Below are positions 1-10,196 of a stretch of 58,953 nt of DNA, piece after piece. Each line of letters begins with the position of its first letter. Positions within the stretch are counted from its first letter, which is position 1. The notes under the pieces were generated by a model. The model did no database searches, was not told the DNA's origin, and was given only the letters and a program-made list of their open reading frames with translations. Location of the stretch: positions 1 through 58,953 of the forward strand of contig JAMYHX010000258.1 of assembly GCA_025529335.1 (NCBI GenBank). The letters run 5' to 3'. The position numbers were made by a program, and so were the translations under genes. This DNA is from Rhizopus sp. PT2906. Lineage: Eukaryota > Mucoromycota > Mucoromycetes > Mucorales > Rhizopodaceae.

Positions 1-1
1 A

Positions 2-202
2 TCTTACATGGGTCCTGCTCCACCACCAAAGACTGGCGATCATCGCTACATCTTCTTGCTTTACAAGCAACCATCTATCAACTCAAACTTTAATGCTTTA
101 TCTCAAGACGCCAGCTGTTTCGATTACAAGTCGTTTGTTCAGCAAAACGGCCTTGAGTTAGTCTCGGTCAACTTTTTTGTTTCAAGAAATGATGACAACT
201 AA
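2..202 (+). CDS. PEBP-family protein, 3' end only
   Basis: C-terminal part of a phosphatidylethanolamine-binding protein (PEBP/RKIP-like) gene whose start lies left of the window. The frame open from base 2 reads SYMGPAPPP followed by GDHRYIFLLYKQ, the conserved GPxPP...HRY.FLLYKQ block that lines the PEBP ligand pocket. The protein ends about 45 residues later at a TAA at 200-202. Family members are small cytosolic proteins that bind anionic ligands or kinases; a mitochondrial ribosomal MRPL38-type PEBP cannot be excluded from the C-terminus alone. It converges on the monooxygenase gene to the right; the 263 bp between the two stops hold AT-rich 3' UTR sequence and nothing else visible. Confidence 0.85.
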   Translation, partial: SYMGPAPPPKTGDHRYIFLLYKQPSINSNFNALSQDASCFDYKSFVQQNGLELVSVNFFVSRNDDN

Positions 203-465
203 ATAAAAGTCTGATTTGGCTTACAATATGATGCAATCCTATATCTCACAACCTTTGAAATCTCTATTTCCTCACTTTAATTATATATAGGGCTTACTTA
301 AGAAGAAAGAAAAAAAAAATCATACGCTTGTTCTAAGGGATATGTATACGAAAGAATACAATAAGAATGTAAAAATGTAAAAGATGAAAAAGAGATGATA
401 TAAGGATTTATGTTTATTTAGATTTAAATGATTATATAAAATTTACAGTGTTATGCTTGTATCTT

Positions 466-1770
466 TCATGCACGAGCTTCTTCTTCTTCTAATGACTTTC
501 TTACGAGAGCAGTTCTTTCTTCCATCATTTGACGAATAGCTTCAGGATTAGTATGCATTATTGTAGCTGCTTTAGAGGATGCCTCTACTGCTTGCTCAGT
601 GCGTGGAATGATTTCTTTGTAGTAATCGGAGATGGCTTCTTTTAGCGGTTTTGAGTTGGATACGACATTATTGATTTCATTAACCAAGACACCGACATCT
701 AAAATAGCATGATTACCGCCTTCTCCTCGGAACATGGACATGGGATGAGCAGCATCGCCTGCCAACACGACACGTTGGGTATTGGCCATATATGCATCAT
801 AGACAGGTACTCGTTCGCGTATGGTGATACCGACAAGTGGAGTATCATCAGGTGTGTTTACAACGAATTGTTGATGTGCAGTTACACCAGGGAATGCATT
901 AGTGGCGCAGGATTTGAGTATCTTCATGATTTCAGCATTGTTCGATCCATCTGGCGTAGGAGGAGATGGGTTCTCGGTATATCTACTAAGGAACCAAAGA
1001 ACATCGTATGGCGTGTTACCTCGGCTACGATCAACCTTGTTTAAGCTGTAAAAGATGAGAGCTGGCTTGGAAAATCCATCATCCGGAACATCTGCAGGCA
1101 TACGTCCATGTATGATTCCAGATATGGTGCCTTCCGGTGCAAGAGCATTCCATTCTTCTTCTGATATCCAACGACTACAGCCATAACCACGTACATTATG
1201 AATACGTGTCATGCTTTGAAACTTTTCTTCACCAAGTAACTGACGAGCCACAGTTGACATGCTACCATCTGTAGCCACGAGTAGATCACCTTCGGCGTGT
1301 GTTCCATCCGCGAAAAAGACTTTTACACCATCTGCATGCTCTTCATAATGACTTACTTTCTTATTCCAGTGCACCAAATCTTGCACGTCTTGCAAAAGCC
1401 ATTTTCTAAATCGCTTTCGATTCACACGATAGGCCTTATAAGGAGGAGCTGTGAGTGACGACTCGATTTCACCAGTCAGGCCATTAAAGTTTGTAAAGGT
1501 CATTCCTCCTTCATTCTTTTCGTGATTAACCCCAACTTCTCTGCCAAAATACTCAAATCGATGTTTGGGAATGCAATCATACAGAGTTTGAAGAGCCATA
1601 TGCATCGAGAGAGACCATCCTTGAGTACGGGAATCCGGATCGACGTCGCGTTCATACACCTCACAGGAGATACCCTTGTTTTTTAAACCGTTGGCTAAAG
1701 CAAGGCCTGCAAGGCCACCACCAACGATCAGTACTTTGAAGGGCTTATTGTCGTCGTTTGCTCTGAACAT
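466..1770 (-). CDS. FAD-dependent monooxygenase (aromatic hydroxylase type)
   Basis: A single-exon gene of 434 aa when started at the ATG at 1768-1770. An upstream in-frame ATG at 1854 would add a hydrophobic 28-residue leader, but it lies on the wrong side of the TATA-like box at 1829-1838, so the shorter start is preferred. The protein has the three signatures of group A flavoprotein hydroxylases: a Rossmann GGGLAGLALANGL motif near residue 15, the DG motif (LLVATDGSMS) in the middle, and the GD motif VVLAGDAAHPMSMFRGEGG near residue 340. Such enzymes use NAD(P)H and O2 to hydroxylate aromatic substrates, salicylate hydroxylase and kynurenine 3-monooxygenase being relatives. The substrate cannot be read from sequence. 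There is no clear membrane segment with the chosen start. Confidence 0.85.
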   Translation of the reverse strand: MFRANDDNKPFKVLIVGGGLAGLALANGLKNKGISCEVYERDVDPDSRTQGWSLSMHMALQTLYDCIPKHRFEYFGREVGVNHEKNEGGMTFTNFNGLTGEIESSLTAPPYKAYRVNRKRFRKWLLQDVQDLVHWNKKVSHYEEHADGVKVFFADGTHAEGDLLVATDGSMSTVARQLLGEEKFQSMTRIHNVRGYGCSRWISEEEWNALAPEGTISGIIHGRMPADVPDDGFSKPALIFYSLNKVDRSRGNTPYDVLWFLSRYTENPSPPTPDGSNNAEIMKILKSCATNAFPGVTAHQQFVVNTPDDTPLVGITIRERVPVYDAYMANTQRVVLAGDAAHPMSMFRGEGGNHAILDVGVLVNEINNVVSNSKPLKEAISDYYKEIIPRTEQAVEASSKAATIMHTNPEAIRQMMEERTALVRKSLEEEEARA

Positions 1771-1828
1771 TGTGTTTGTTGTAATAAAAAAAATTGTGTG
1801 GGAGAATGAAACGACAATAATGAGCAGC

Positions 1829-1838
1829 TTTATATATA
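1829..1838 (-). promoter_or_regulatory. TATA-like box of the monooxygenase gene
   Basis: The minus strand reads CTATATATAAAG about 60 bp upstream of the ATG at 1770. Its position decides between two candidate start codons. Confidence 0.5.
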
Positions 1839-1870
1839 GTATTCCCAGCTGCACGAGCCACGTTTTTTAA

Positions 1871-3885
1871 CTTCCGTTTTTTTTTTTTTTTTTTTATTTG
1901 ACTCATCGCAGGGTCGGGACAAAACCTCATATGACTCAATTAGTACAACAGAAACACGAAGAGGCTAATGTGTCTTGTTTTACTAATCTGATGATGAACT
2001 ACCTAATACAGTCTTTTCAGAAAGTAAAGTTGCATTTTGCAATTTTTTATAATACAATTTATACGTAAATGTAAAAAAAAGTCTATTTATGGTTTTTTTT
2101 GCGTTGTGGCACTGGTGGGCTCTTTCGGAGAGCAGCCGGTCTGATCTTTGATGGGAGTAACACTGACATTCCTCCCGAAGCGGCGCTGTCAAAGGCGCCG
2201 AAATTCGTACGTATCCGTCATACTTTGAATTCTGGCTCATTTGATCGAGAGACAATACTTAACTCAATCATAGTTTATTCCAATTTAACTTCAGATATGG
2301 GTCATAAGCTGTCCAAACCACGCTTTATGTTCAGTAATATGTCTTTAATCCTTTCTAAGGCCATGTGTTATGCTAATAAGATTTCACGAATGACATTGAT
2401 CTTATCCAAGAGCAAATAATGAAGCTTCTTGAGATCAAGGAATGTCAACTAGATAAGATCTGAAGCGATCAGCAAGATTCTCACTGCTGATCTCAAAGGA
2501 ATTCAAATTGGACATCCATGCTGTTGTTAATTATAAATGTAAAGACCCAGAACGACTTCAAGCAGCTGGAAAAACAGCGGTCGAGATCTTTCAAGGCCAC
2601 ATGTTTGTCAATGATCGAGAAGAATTGGAAAAAGACCGCCGCCTCCCAGTCTAAGGATATGTCAGCAGAAAAAGAATGGATGAAGTGTTGGATATCTGGA
2701 AGATGAAGGCGACGAACCTTCATCTCTTACAGTGCTTCTCAATCTCAATAATATTTTGTAGCACTTTGAACAAGCAAAGAAGATTACTACAATGACATTG
2801 CATTGGAGAAACATGATATTTAAGAACAATAAGCCGTAATAGTAAGTCAAGATATTTTACATTAAGGTGTGCTACAGTCTGAAGTGGCCACATAGGCATA
2901 ATCCGGTGATGAGTCGTTAGAACCATCAATATGTATATAGACAATTTTCGACCAAAGCGCCACGCCATGAAATAGCCATTATCAATTGTGGAAAAAACCA
3001 GCTTTAACTCTTACGACATGCCTGGTGCGTACACATGTGCAATTGCCCAGTAGGAACAATGTTTCCCCTGTTTTTGCTGCAATCTTGTAGGGTACCCTCA
3101 AAGTACTCTGGTAAGCCGTTAGGGTATCACCCTCGGCCTTGTCATCGTTCTATCTTGCACTGCCAGGCTCTGCTAGTCCCATTGGTTTCAGAACACCATC
3201 GTAGATAATGACACCATCAAACAAATGTGAGCTAGTAAAATTCGTTTGGATTTCAAACCGTTATGAACGGGTTTTAACTTGGAAACATAAGAATGCGACA
3301 AGGTAGAAAAAGTCTCTGTAACCGTGTTATGAGCAGAGAAAAGAGAGAGATTCATGGCAAACTTTTGACTGGGCGTTTTTTAGAAGACTAAAAAGATATT
3401 GTCTCAATATCTGTGACAAGTACATGGTCATGCCGTTTGCTATGTTATTTGCCATAAAAGGCTTTTTAAGTAAATCTTTTGGGCCAACACTACATGCATC
3501 AGAAAATAGGCTAATGCTACGGGCGCTTCCTTGGGGCGCTACCTATGTTGTCACTATACAAATTTACACTACTAAATTCTCTGCCTAACCTAAGGCTGTC
3601 CAGTTCACTCCTTGATATAAAATACGATGTCATCATATTTACGTGTGTTCTTGAATTTTTGTTGATAGATTGACAATACAAAACTAGAATAAATAAATAA
3701 ATAACAACATTTCTTTTTATCTCTTCTTGTTCTTAAAAAGAAACAAATCATGTGTAGCTTGAAGCTACACATTGAAAAGCTTTGTTGGATTACACCATAG
3801 GTAATAGGTAGAGGTAGCGCCTGTAGTATTAGTCTAATTTCTGTCGCATTTTCTGGTGCATGTAATGTTGTCCAATCTTTTATGA
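1871..3885. other. 2-kb stretch without a recognisable gene
   Basis: No frame can be assigned to a known family. At 2440-2720 on the plus strand several reading frames follow each other as if one ORF had decayed: codons read as HAVVNYKCKD, then ELEKDRRLPV, then a stop. This looks like an old gene or transposon ORF but its identity is not visible. 2190-2205 has a short GC-rich palindrome (GGCGC...GCGCC). The rest is AT-rich with scattered stops. Its place next to several degraded mobile elements suggests it is also element debris (inference). Confidence 0.4.
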
Positions 3886-4409
3886 ATGAATGATGGTGGA
3901 TATTACACAATATCAAAAAAGCTTTGGGCAAAGCCATTGAGAATTTACACTCTTGATTCTATTGCAGAACACATCACTATAGAAAAGCTGAATCCTGTTA
4001 CTGCCCTTGCCTATTTCCTTTGTGCGCAAGAAACGTCTATAATTGGAATGGAGTTATGTGACAACGCCCACATACAAAAGCTATATTTGTTAGCAGACAA
4101 AATTTTTGAAGAAGCTCAGATAGAAGAGAAATCAAGTTCTGACATAGCAATTGGATCATTAAAAAACGCTGAAAAGCAGTTTGAAAAAATCCTAAAATGT
4201 ATCGAATCTGGAGATTCAAATCAAATGACAAAAATCAAAAAATATGCTGCAAATGGGGTACAATATGTTGGAAACAAAAAAGAAAACTTTCAGAAGAAGA
4301 AGAAGAGGGAAAATCTGTAACCCCAATTGCTGGCCGTTCCTATACCAGTTCCAGATGTGGTATTAGCTCTTCGAGCCGCGATTTATTTATTCAAAATAAT
4401 ATAAAATAA
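3886..4409 (+). pseudogene. C-terminal fragment of the 'EVQ' nuclease-like family (third copy)
   Basis: The frame from 3886 to 4320 encodes about 144 aa that line up with the C-terminal half of the two proteins inside the 11.45-15.18 kb element. All share a block with W-A/S-K/R (here KKLWAKPLRIY), a spacer, then N/HPxTALxxFLxxQ (here NPVTALAYFLCAQ) and a helical tail. The N-terminal half, with the presumed nuclease core, is missing. A +1 shift near 4290 would extend the tail with an acidic, lysine-rich stretch to 4409. The function of the family is not known to me. As a truncated copy outside the inverted-repeat element it is presumably dead. Confidence 0.55.
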
Positions 4410-4464
4410 AATAAAACATCATGTTTCTTTATCCTTTTCTAAGCCGCACACCGGGGCTATTGCT

Positions 4465-5150
4465 ATGGAGAATACCATACGCGATGGAAGTGGAAATACA
4501 GAATTTAACTTATCATCTGAGCAACTGGAACTGCTCTACAAACAGTTCGCAACTCGCCTTCGTACGGAGGAAGCTGAGAACAAAGAGGATGTATTCACAG
4601 CAATCCCCGCAGCAATACTTTCAGACCTGAAGGAGACTACCGCGCCTGCAATGGAAAAGAAGCTCAAACGCTACGCCAGAGATCTACCTCACTATGAAGA
4701 TAATGAATGGACAACGCCCAAATAATCAACAGATCCTTTGTAAAATACCAAGTTAATGCCTTTCAAGTCACTCACCAGCGCTACAAAGACGCCAATAAGC
4801 TTTGATACACAGCAAAAGCAGCTTCAGAACTCTTTGAAGAACTGAAGTACGTCAGCACCAACGGAGGCAATACAATGACCTTCACAAACGTCGTGGAAAA
4901 GGCTCGAAGATTGGCAGTTTATTTGTTTCAAACAGCAAAGAACATCGACACCGAAGCAAGAAATCTCGCAACAAAGGCTCTTAGACTCCCTCAATCACTC
5001 AAATACCTTGAATAACAACCAGAAGAGAATAAACGCTTGGCCATCTCTCAAGAAACCGTTGAAAAGATATCTCAAGCACGCTTCGAAGCAGCAGTTATTC
5101 AACAAGCAGCCAACAATTCATCCTCAAGTTTTAGACATTGCGTCTATAAA
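4465..5150 (+). pseudogene. decayed gag-like or helical ORF of a mobile element
   Basis: A helical, charged protein can be followed through several frames: 4465-4725 (begins MENTIRDGSG), then a +1 frame from about 4709 (KYQVNAFQVTHQRYKDANKL, stop near 4803), then further to about 5130 (EARNLATKALRLPQSLKYLE). At least two stops and one frameshift interrupt it. Composition and length suit a retroelement gag or another structural ORF, but no zinc knuckle or protease is seen, so the class is a guess. It runs straight into the Fanzor-like fragment that follows. Confidence 0.35.
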
Positions 5151-5574
5151 AGGCTATCAAAAGTATGGAGGACACTGGAAGCCTATCAAGCATAGCTTCT
5201 ATACCTTGGTTTGCATAACAAGCAAATATAATACGTCGCAAACTTGCATTTTTTGTTTTAAGAAGCTATTACATCTAAAACGCAGTACAGCAGACAAGAA
5301 TGGCCGTATCAATTTAAAAAATGTGAATGGCGCTTTTGTTTGCGTGAACCCGTCCTGTCTGTCAGTAAAAGTAGGTCAAAACACTCATGCTAGAGATACA
5401 CTGAGTGCTGTTGCTATTGGCTTGTCTGGGATGGCGACTTTACTGCTTGGAACAACATTCCCTCAATTCAACAAAAATATCAGTCCATCGCAGACTGATC
5501 AATTCAACAAACTTGCTGCTGCTTTCTGTACAGGACAAATTGATAAGCATATTACCACTAATAATAATATCTAG
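5126..5574 (+). pseudogene. Fanzor/TnpB-like (OrfB zinc-ribbon) C-terminal fragment
   Basis: The last 120 or so residues show the zinc ribbon and final RuvC segment of TnpB/Fanzor nucleases: YNTSQTCIFC near 5230-5256, then FVCVNPSC near 5335-5358 (two CxxC-type pairs), then HARDTLSAVAIGLSGMATLL near 5386-5445. The Asp of 'RD' corresponds to the third RuvC catalytic acidic residue. Fanzors are eukaryotic RNA-guided DNA nucleases carried by transposons, and copies in Mucorales are known from the literature. Here only the C-terminus survives; the N-terminal and first RuvC segments are absent and the preceding sequence is of another kind. The ORF ends with a normal TAG at 5572-5574. Confidence 0.6.
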
Positions 5575-6840
5575 GTTGAATTTTATTTGAAAAAATGATT
5601 ATAGGAAAATACTAACTTTATTGATACGTCTGTTTCTTTTATTCCTCTTTTTCATTTTTTGTTTCAGTATGTATTTGAGAATATATGCATATCCCATTTA
5701 CTAATTTTATACCTGTGCCTCAATTCTGAGAATCGTAGTTCATTTGCCCTCTCAGTATGTTGCTTGGCATTCGCTCAAGAGTCATGAGTCGGAACACTCT
5801 CCGTTACGCACTGAACTCACAGATAACTCAGCATGGTGTGGGTATCTAAATAAATGAAAACAAGGTTCCTTTAAAGAAAATCAATGATTTATTGGTCCAT
5901 TTGAAATGAATATAAAACAGAGTCTGTCATTTCCTGCAAGGTAACTGGCATCTCTTTGTCTCCTTTAAAAGAAACAAACAAAGGGACACACTTAAATCAC
6001 CACCGAAATGGTGACATAAGCGATCCCATGGTCAATCAAAGTGGCTATTCGGTGACGCTCTCACCACCAAAGGCTCCTTCTCTTGTTAAAGAGAGATGTC
6101 TTGACAAGATTTTGTGCCCTGATTCAATATACGAGACCAAGATTGAACGAATATTGATTGCTGCATTGATATCCCTTTGCCAGACCTGTTATTATTCCCG
6201 TTAGGGCTATTTTCGCTTGTTTTATGGATAAGTACTTACAATATCTTGACCATTACCAGCTGGACACAGTTTGCATTGTTTCAACTGGTAAATGGCAGGT
6301 GGGAAATCTATAGGCATAACTTAGCACCAGTCAAACTTGGCTCCATATGTTATACGACTTACTGCCTGGCATTCTTTCTGGGCACTGTGATGTTCTAGTG
6401 GATAACTTACGTGGCATTTGGTTTAAAAGAAGAGAAAAACAAATTCAACATCTTTAACATCAGCATTTATGTTATTGTTGTCAGATATGAAGTCTAAATT
6501 ACTGATATGTAAAAGTAGTGACAACAATTGCATTTTGACGACAAATCAAAGGATTTTCCTTTGCTATACCAGAAACAGTAACAATCTCACGGTACTTTGT
6601 TTATAGTAACTCATTATAGTCATCATGTAGGCTTTGCTATCTCTTACATTTCTTTTTACTGCCATTCAAGTAACTTTGGGTACCCTATTGTTGTTTTTAG
6701 TGGAGAATTAAAAACGATGAAACGAGAAGTTTGATAAATATCATCGTCGATATTACTAAATATTATAGTTTGCTTTTGAATACCCTTATCCATATCTGGC
6801 CAGAGAATATTCGACTTTCACTGGAAACACAGCAAGAAAC
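5575..6840. other. 1.27-kb stretch without a recognisable gene
   Basis: Only short ORFs are present (for example 5956-6204 and 6177-6398), with no family features. The base composition is AT-rich like the neighbouring remnants. I see no inverted repeat or LTR that would delimit an element. Confidence 0.4.
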
Positions 6841-7455
6841 AACACTACTTATAGGGGCATGATGGCCGCACTGAAGGGTTTGATGTATGAGAGACCAAAG
6901 AGAGTTATTTACTCAGAAGCCTTTATAGCTCCAAAGAACTCTTGGTGAATATAAAGAGCTTATGGTGTACCTTTTGAGACATTATCTTAAATATGTCATG
7001 TTCACATTGATCTGCTGCTTACCAGCCTTATATTTTCACCAATATGGAAAGCAGCAGCTATGTGGAAAGCTAGTACAACCAATTGAAGACAAACTATTTA
7101 CAAAGAGAGAGGAACAGAAGTGTGGATCGCTTAGTCTTTATCTTGGTTGATGATGTTCATACCAATTTTATGCACATTACCGCAAGGATGGCTGCTAATA
7201 TCGGACGTATGAACTCAGAAACTAGAGAGACAAGAAAGAGAATTATTACAGCAGAAGAGATCAATGAGTTGTCATTAGAAGATATGGTGCAGAAAGTGCA
7301 TATTGATGAAGAAGCCTGTTATATTGTCAAGCGTTTCACGACGCAAGCTGTATACAATGTACCAACTGAGCAAGGAATGATGACTACATGCAATTGTATA
7401 GACTTTCAACGAAATAGGCGTGCCTGTAAGCATATGTATTTGGTTTATCGTTTCG
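6841..7455 (+). pseudogene. MULE transposase, C-terminal half (inverted relative to its N-terminal half)
   Basis: Residual coding sequence for the end of a Mutator-like (MULE) transposase. Readable pieces are LKGLMYERPKR near 6876, YKELMVYLLRHYLK near 6955, YQPYIFTNMESSSYVES followed by a stop where a Trp is expected (about 7020-7073), then NQLKTNYLQRERNRSVDRL. Near 7385-7440 comes a SWIM zinc finger, CNCIDFQRNRRACKHMYLV (CxC...CxH). The frame has several stops, so it is dead. It points right while the N-terminal half at 7455-8443 points left, so the two halves meet tail to tail. Together they are one element broken by an inversion (see findings). Confidence 0.65.
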
Positions 7456-8443
7456 ATATCGCATTTTCTTCCACGTTGCTCATGTCAATCGTAATCTTTT
7501 CAGGACAGAGACTGGCAGGATGTTTTAAATGGTAGAGCCAATGACTTACAGGCAAGAAAGATCTATCAGTAGTGAAGAGGCATGCAACAGGACAGCCAGT
7601 TCCAGTTTCTGCATGCCTGATCACCAAAGTATGCAACAGACCATTTTTAAATGCGGTGGTGTTATGCGTTGCATCCAAAGAAAAATCCTTCGTTTCGGCT
7701 AAAAGAGATGCTTGCCAAGTTGAGCAGAATCCAAAGGTGAATGAACTGTCGTAGTCATTGTCGATGAATACATTGTAATTCTTTGTTTCCAAATGGTTCA
7801 ACCAGAATTTGACAGAGACTTTCTGATTGTCATGCCTCTTGTAGGTTCTTTCAATACCTTTCTGAAGATGTTGTACACATCTTCACTATGAATAAAGCTA
7901 TCCCTGTGAGGAATGCTTGTTGGAGCTTCATTGTGAGAGCGAAATGCTCTATGCATAGCAAAACGTACGCTTCTTGTATTGTATCCTTCTTGCAGTCGCT
8001 GAAGGATGGCTCTGTTGACATTTGCAGACTGAGGAAGGTATTGAAGATCCTCTGCAGAGCCGAGTACATGACAGTGGTTACCATCCACCGTGATAACCAA
8101 TTTCTCAGGGTTGCTGAAATAGCAAGTTGCTATCAAACGAGCCTTGCATCTGATCTTCTTACTTTTTTTGCAAGGCTCTTTAAACGGCCATAGTGTGTCG
8201 CTTGCTTCCAGCGCGATGGCATTCATACAGACTTCTCCAAAGGTAGTCTGTACGTGGTCTACCTCTAGCTTCATCCAAATCTTGATCCGTGATGTCATTT
8301 CTAGCTGTCTTCCTAATAATCCACTTAAGACCATACTTAACAACATGGCTCTCAATAATTTTCTTGTACTGTGCAATATCCGTAACTTGAAGCTCAGGTA
8401 CAGGACTGTAAGTAGCAATGTTAATTTCAGTTGAAGAGTTCAT
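7455..8443 (-). pseudogene. MULE transposase, N-terminal and catalytic half
   Basis: Starts at an ATG at 8443 (MNSSTEINIATYSPVPEL), shifts frame near 8190-8250, and continues through a WRKY/FAR1-like zinc-binding N-terminal region (CKARLIATCYF, then AEDLQYLPQ) into the DDE core. The core reads SLDATHNTTAFKNGLLHT, with the first catalytic Asp and the conserved His, then a long spacer with GTGCPVACLFT, then ITIDMSNVEENAI with the second Asp. Coding similarity stops abruptly at about 7455, where the inverted C-terminal half begins. A second stop/frame change is near 7800. The family relationship is supported by the similar remnant at 25.6-26.8 kb, which has matching AEDLKYLP and LDATH...ITIDV blocks. 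Confidence 0.75.
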
Positions 8444-8787
8444 TTTTTAAAAAGATAGAAATAGAGAGAATAATAGAGCTATAAAATAAGAAGCAATGCT
8501 ATTTAAAGGAACAAGATGTCAGTGACTAACAACTTGGATTATTGAGAAGAAACGATATGGTTCGAAAAAGGAGCACACTATTTACTTTAAAAAAAGGAAC
8601 ACAAAGTATAAAAGAAAAACTGCCACAAAAGCAGTGTTTTTCGTTGGGTATTTACGTGAATGCAACCAAAGGCTCTACGTCATGTCTTCTTTTCAGTATC
8701 CGCAGATGGGTGATTATTTCAGACCTTTTAAATAAACATTTTTTTTTCTTACAAAGAAAACAAACGCTTTTTTTTTCTCTGTTTATA

Positions 8788-9424
8788 ATGGCGCAAGGTA
8801 AAGATGACAATTTGAACAGTAACAAAGAGATACATGCAGTACAAATGACTAAATAACCTTTGTATAGTTCCTCGTAATTTTCGTTTGTTAGAAGAATTAG
8901 AAAAAGGAGAGAAAGGTATTGGAGACGGTGCTTGCAGCTATGGATTAGCAGACGATGATATCTTGATGCACAACTGGCATGCCACCATTCTTGGTGCGCC
9001 TCATGTAAAATATATATATAACAAAATGTTGAAACATAACTCATTCGTTTCCGAATAGTCTGTTCACGAAAATCGTATTTACAGCTTAAAAGTATATTGT
9101 GGAGACAACTACCCAAGTGAACCTCCGTCAGTTCAATTCGTTTCAAGAATCAATTTACCCAGTGTCAACCCTCAGACTGGAAAGGTACAAAATTGTTTTC
9201 TTAATGAATGATACTCATACTTTGTGTAGGTTGAACCCAATCGTTTACCTTGTCTTGCCAATTGGAGACCAAATTATACACTCGAGACTGTTTTGACAGA
9301 GCTAAGAAGGTAAATCATTCAATGATCTTCCCCCTATCTATGTTTATATGCTAATTGTTGTCATAGAGAAATGGCTACTGTCGGTAAAAAGTTATCCCAG
9401 CCTCCTGAAGGTACAACCTTTTGA
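8788..9424 (+). CDS. MMS2: ubiquitin-conjugating enzyme variant, Mms2/Uev1-like
   Basis: Five exons: 8788-8797, 8868-9004, 9059-9184, 9230-9309 and 9367-9424, giving 136 aa. The protein begins MAQVPRNFRLLEELEKGEKG and contains ILMHNWHATILGAPH, NRIYSLKVYCGDNYP, EPPSVQFVSRINLP and the C-terminal KLSQPPEG, all hallmarks of UEV proteins. UEVs resemble E2 enzymes but lack the HPN...C active site. Mms2/Uev1 pairs with Ubc13 to build K63-linked ubiquitin chains for error-free DNA damage tolerance. The first exon holds only ten coding bases, which hides the true start. Introns are 45-70 nt. A Cys in PCLANW lies close to the position of the lost E2 cysteine (see findings). Confidence 0.93.
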
Positions 9425-9718
9425 TAAAAGAGGAAATTTGAATGAGTGAAAAAAGAAAAAGAGAGAAAAGAATAAACCCATATGCTTATACTTGTACACG
9501 GAGTCTAAATTGTAGCATTGGCGCATTACCCATATTTCATCCACATAGAATTTTATAGATGTTTTAAATTTACCTAAAAAGGACACATATGAAAACAGAT
9601 ATTTTATCAAATTCCCTATTTACAGGCCTTTATTTCGAGAAAAAAAAAACCAAAACAAAAATGTTTGGGGTGATTGTTGTATAACACATATTTACAGAAA
9701 AAGAAGAGAGAAAGAACC
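9425..9718. other. intergenic, no gene seen
   Basis: AT-rich sequence downstream of the UEV gene with poly-A runs near 9641-9650. It is the probable 3' UTR of the UEV gene and of the small secreted-peptide gene that converges on it. Confidence 0.5.
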
Positions 9719-9898
9719 TTATTGCTCTTTTATGAGGTTGACATTCTTTTCAGATGTAATGTTTGGTGTTTTACTGCCACCACGATAACGAATATTACGT
9801 TCATGAATAAATGGACTTGCCATCAACTCTGCATCGAATACGGGTATTGCTTGAACAGAGACTGCACACAGAATGAATAAAGCATATACGATCTTCAT
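9719..9898 (-). CDS. small secreted peptide, 59 aa, unknown function
   Basis: An uninterrupted 60-codon frame from ATG 9898-9896 to TAA 9721-9719. The first 17 residues, MKIVYALFILCAVSVQA, form a textbook signal peptide with an AxA-like cleavage site (V-Q-A before IPVF). The predicted mature part of about 42 aa has no cysteine, an ERNIRYRGG basic patch and one N-glycosylation sequon (NIT). No family is recognised. It could be a secreted effector-like or hormone-like peptide, or the first exon of a longer gene. Start choice rests on the signal peptide; no TATA box is obvious. It is short enough to be missed by gene callers. Confidence 0.5.
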   Translation of the reverse strand: MKIVYALFILCAVSVQAIPVFDAELMASPFIHERNIRYRGGSKTPNITSEKNVNLIKEQ

Positions 9899-10196
9899 TT
9901 GTCAAAAATGATATCAAGAGAGAGAAGAGAAGAGAAGAGAGAGAAAAAAAAAAAAAAAGAAATAAAACTAGAAATTTAAAGCAAAAAATAAAATTACGTA
10001 CATGATTCAACTGGCTGCATAACTTTTTCCACGGCTCATTTGACAACATCCTGTACCCAGTTCATTTATCTTTTTTTTTTCTTTACACAGAGTTGAATCA
10101 TATTGATGTCGTGTGTACTACACAAAAATAATAACAATCAAAATCGTCTTTATACGCTTAGAAAAAAGTTGATTTTATTTGTGATGCAAGAATAAA
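9899..10196. other. intergenic with purine-rich low complexity
   Basis: Contains a GAGA-rich tract at 9919-9963 (short AGAGA repeats passing into a run of A) and a T-run near 10071-10080. It is the presumed promoter region of the small secreted-peptide gene and the 3' UTR of RPS6. Confidence 0.4.

Noticed and set aside
1770..1854. A membrane-anchored N-terminus for the FAD monooxygenase from the ATG at 1854
   Set aside because: The TATA-like box at 1829-1838 lies inside it, and the family normally starts just before the GxGxxG motif.
5956..6398. Two overlapping short ORFs as a possible gene
   Set aside because: No conserved motif, no intron logic and ordinary AT-rich composition. Not distinguishable from chance ORFs.
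7572..8434. Plus-strand ORFs (7572-7754, 7888-8193, 8144-8434) as host genes
   Set aside because: They are antisense to the MULE catalytic half and have no features of their own.
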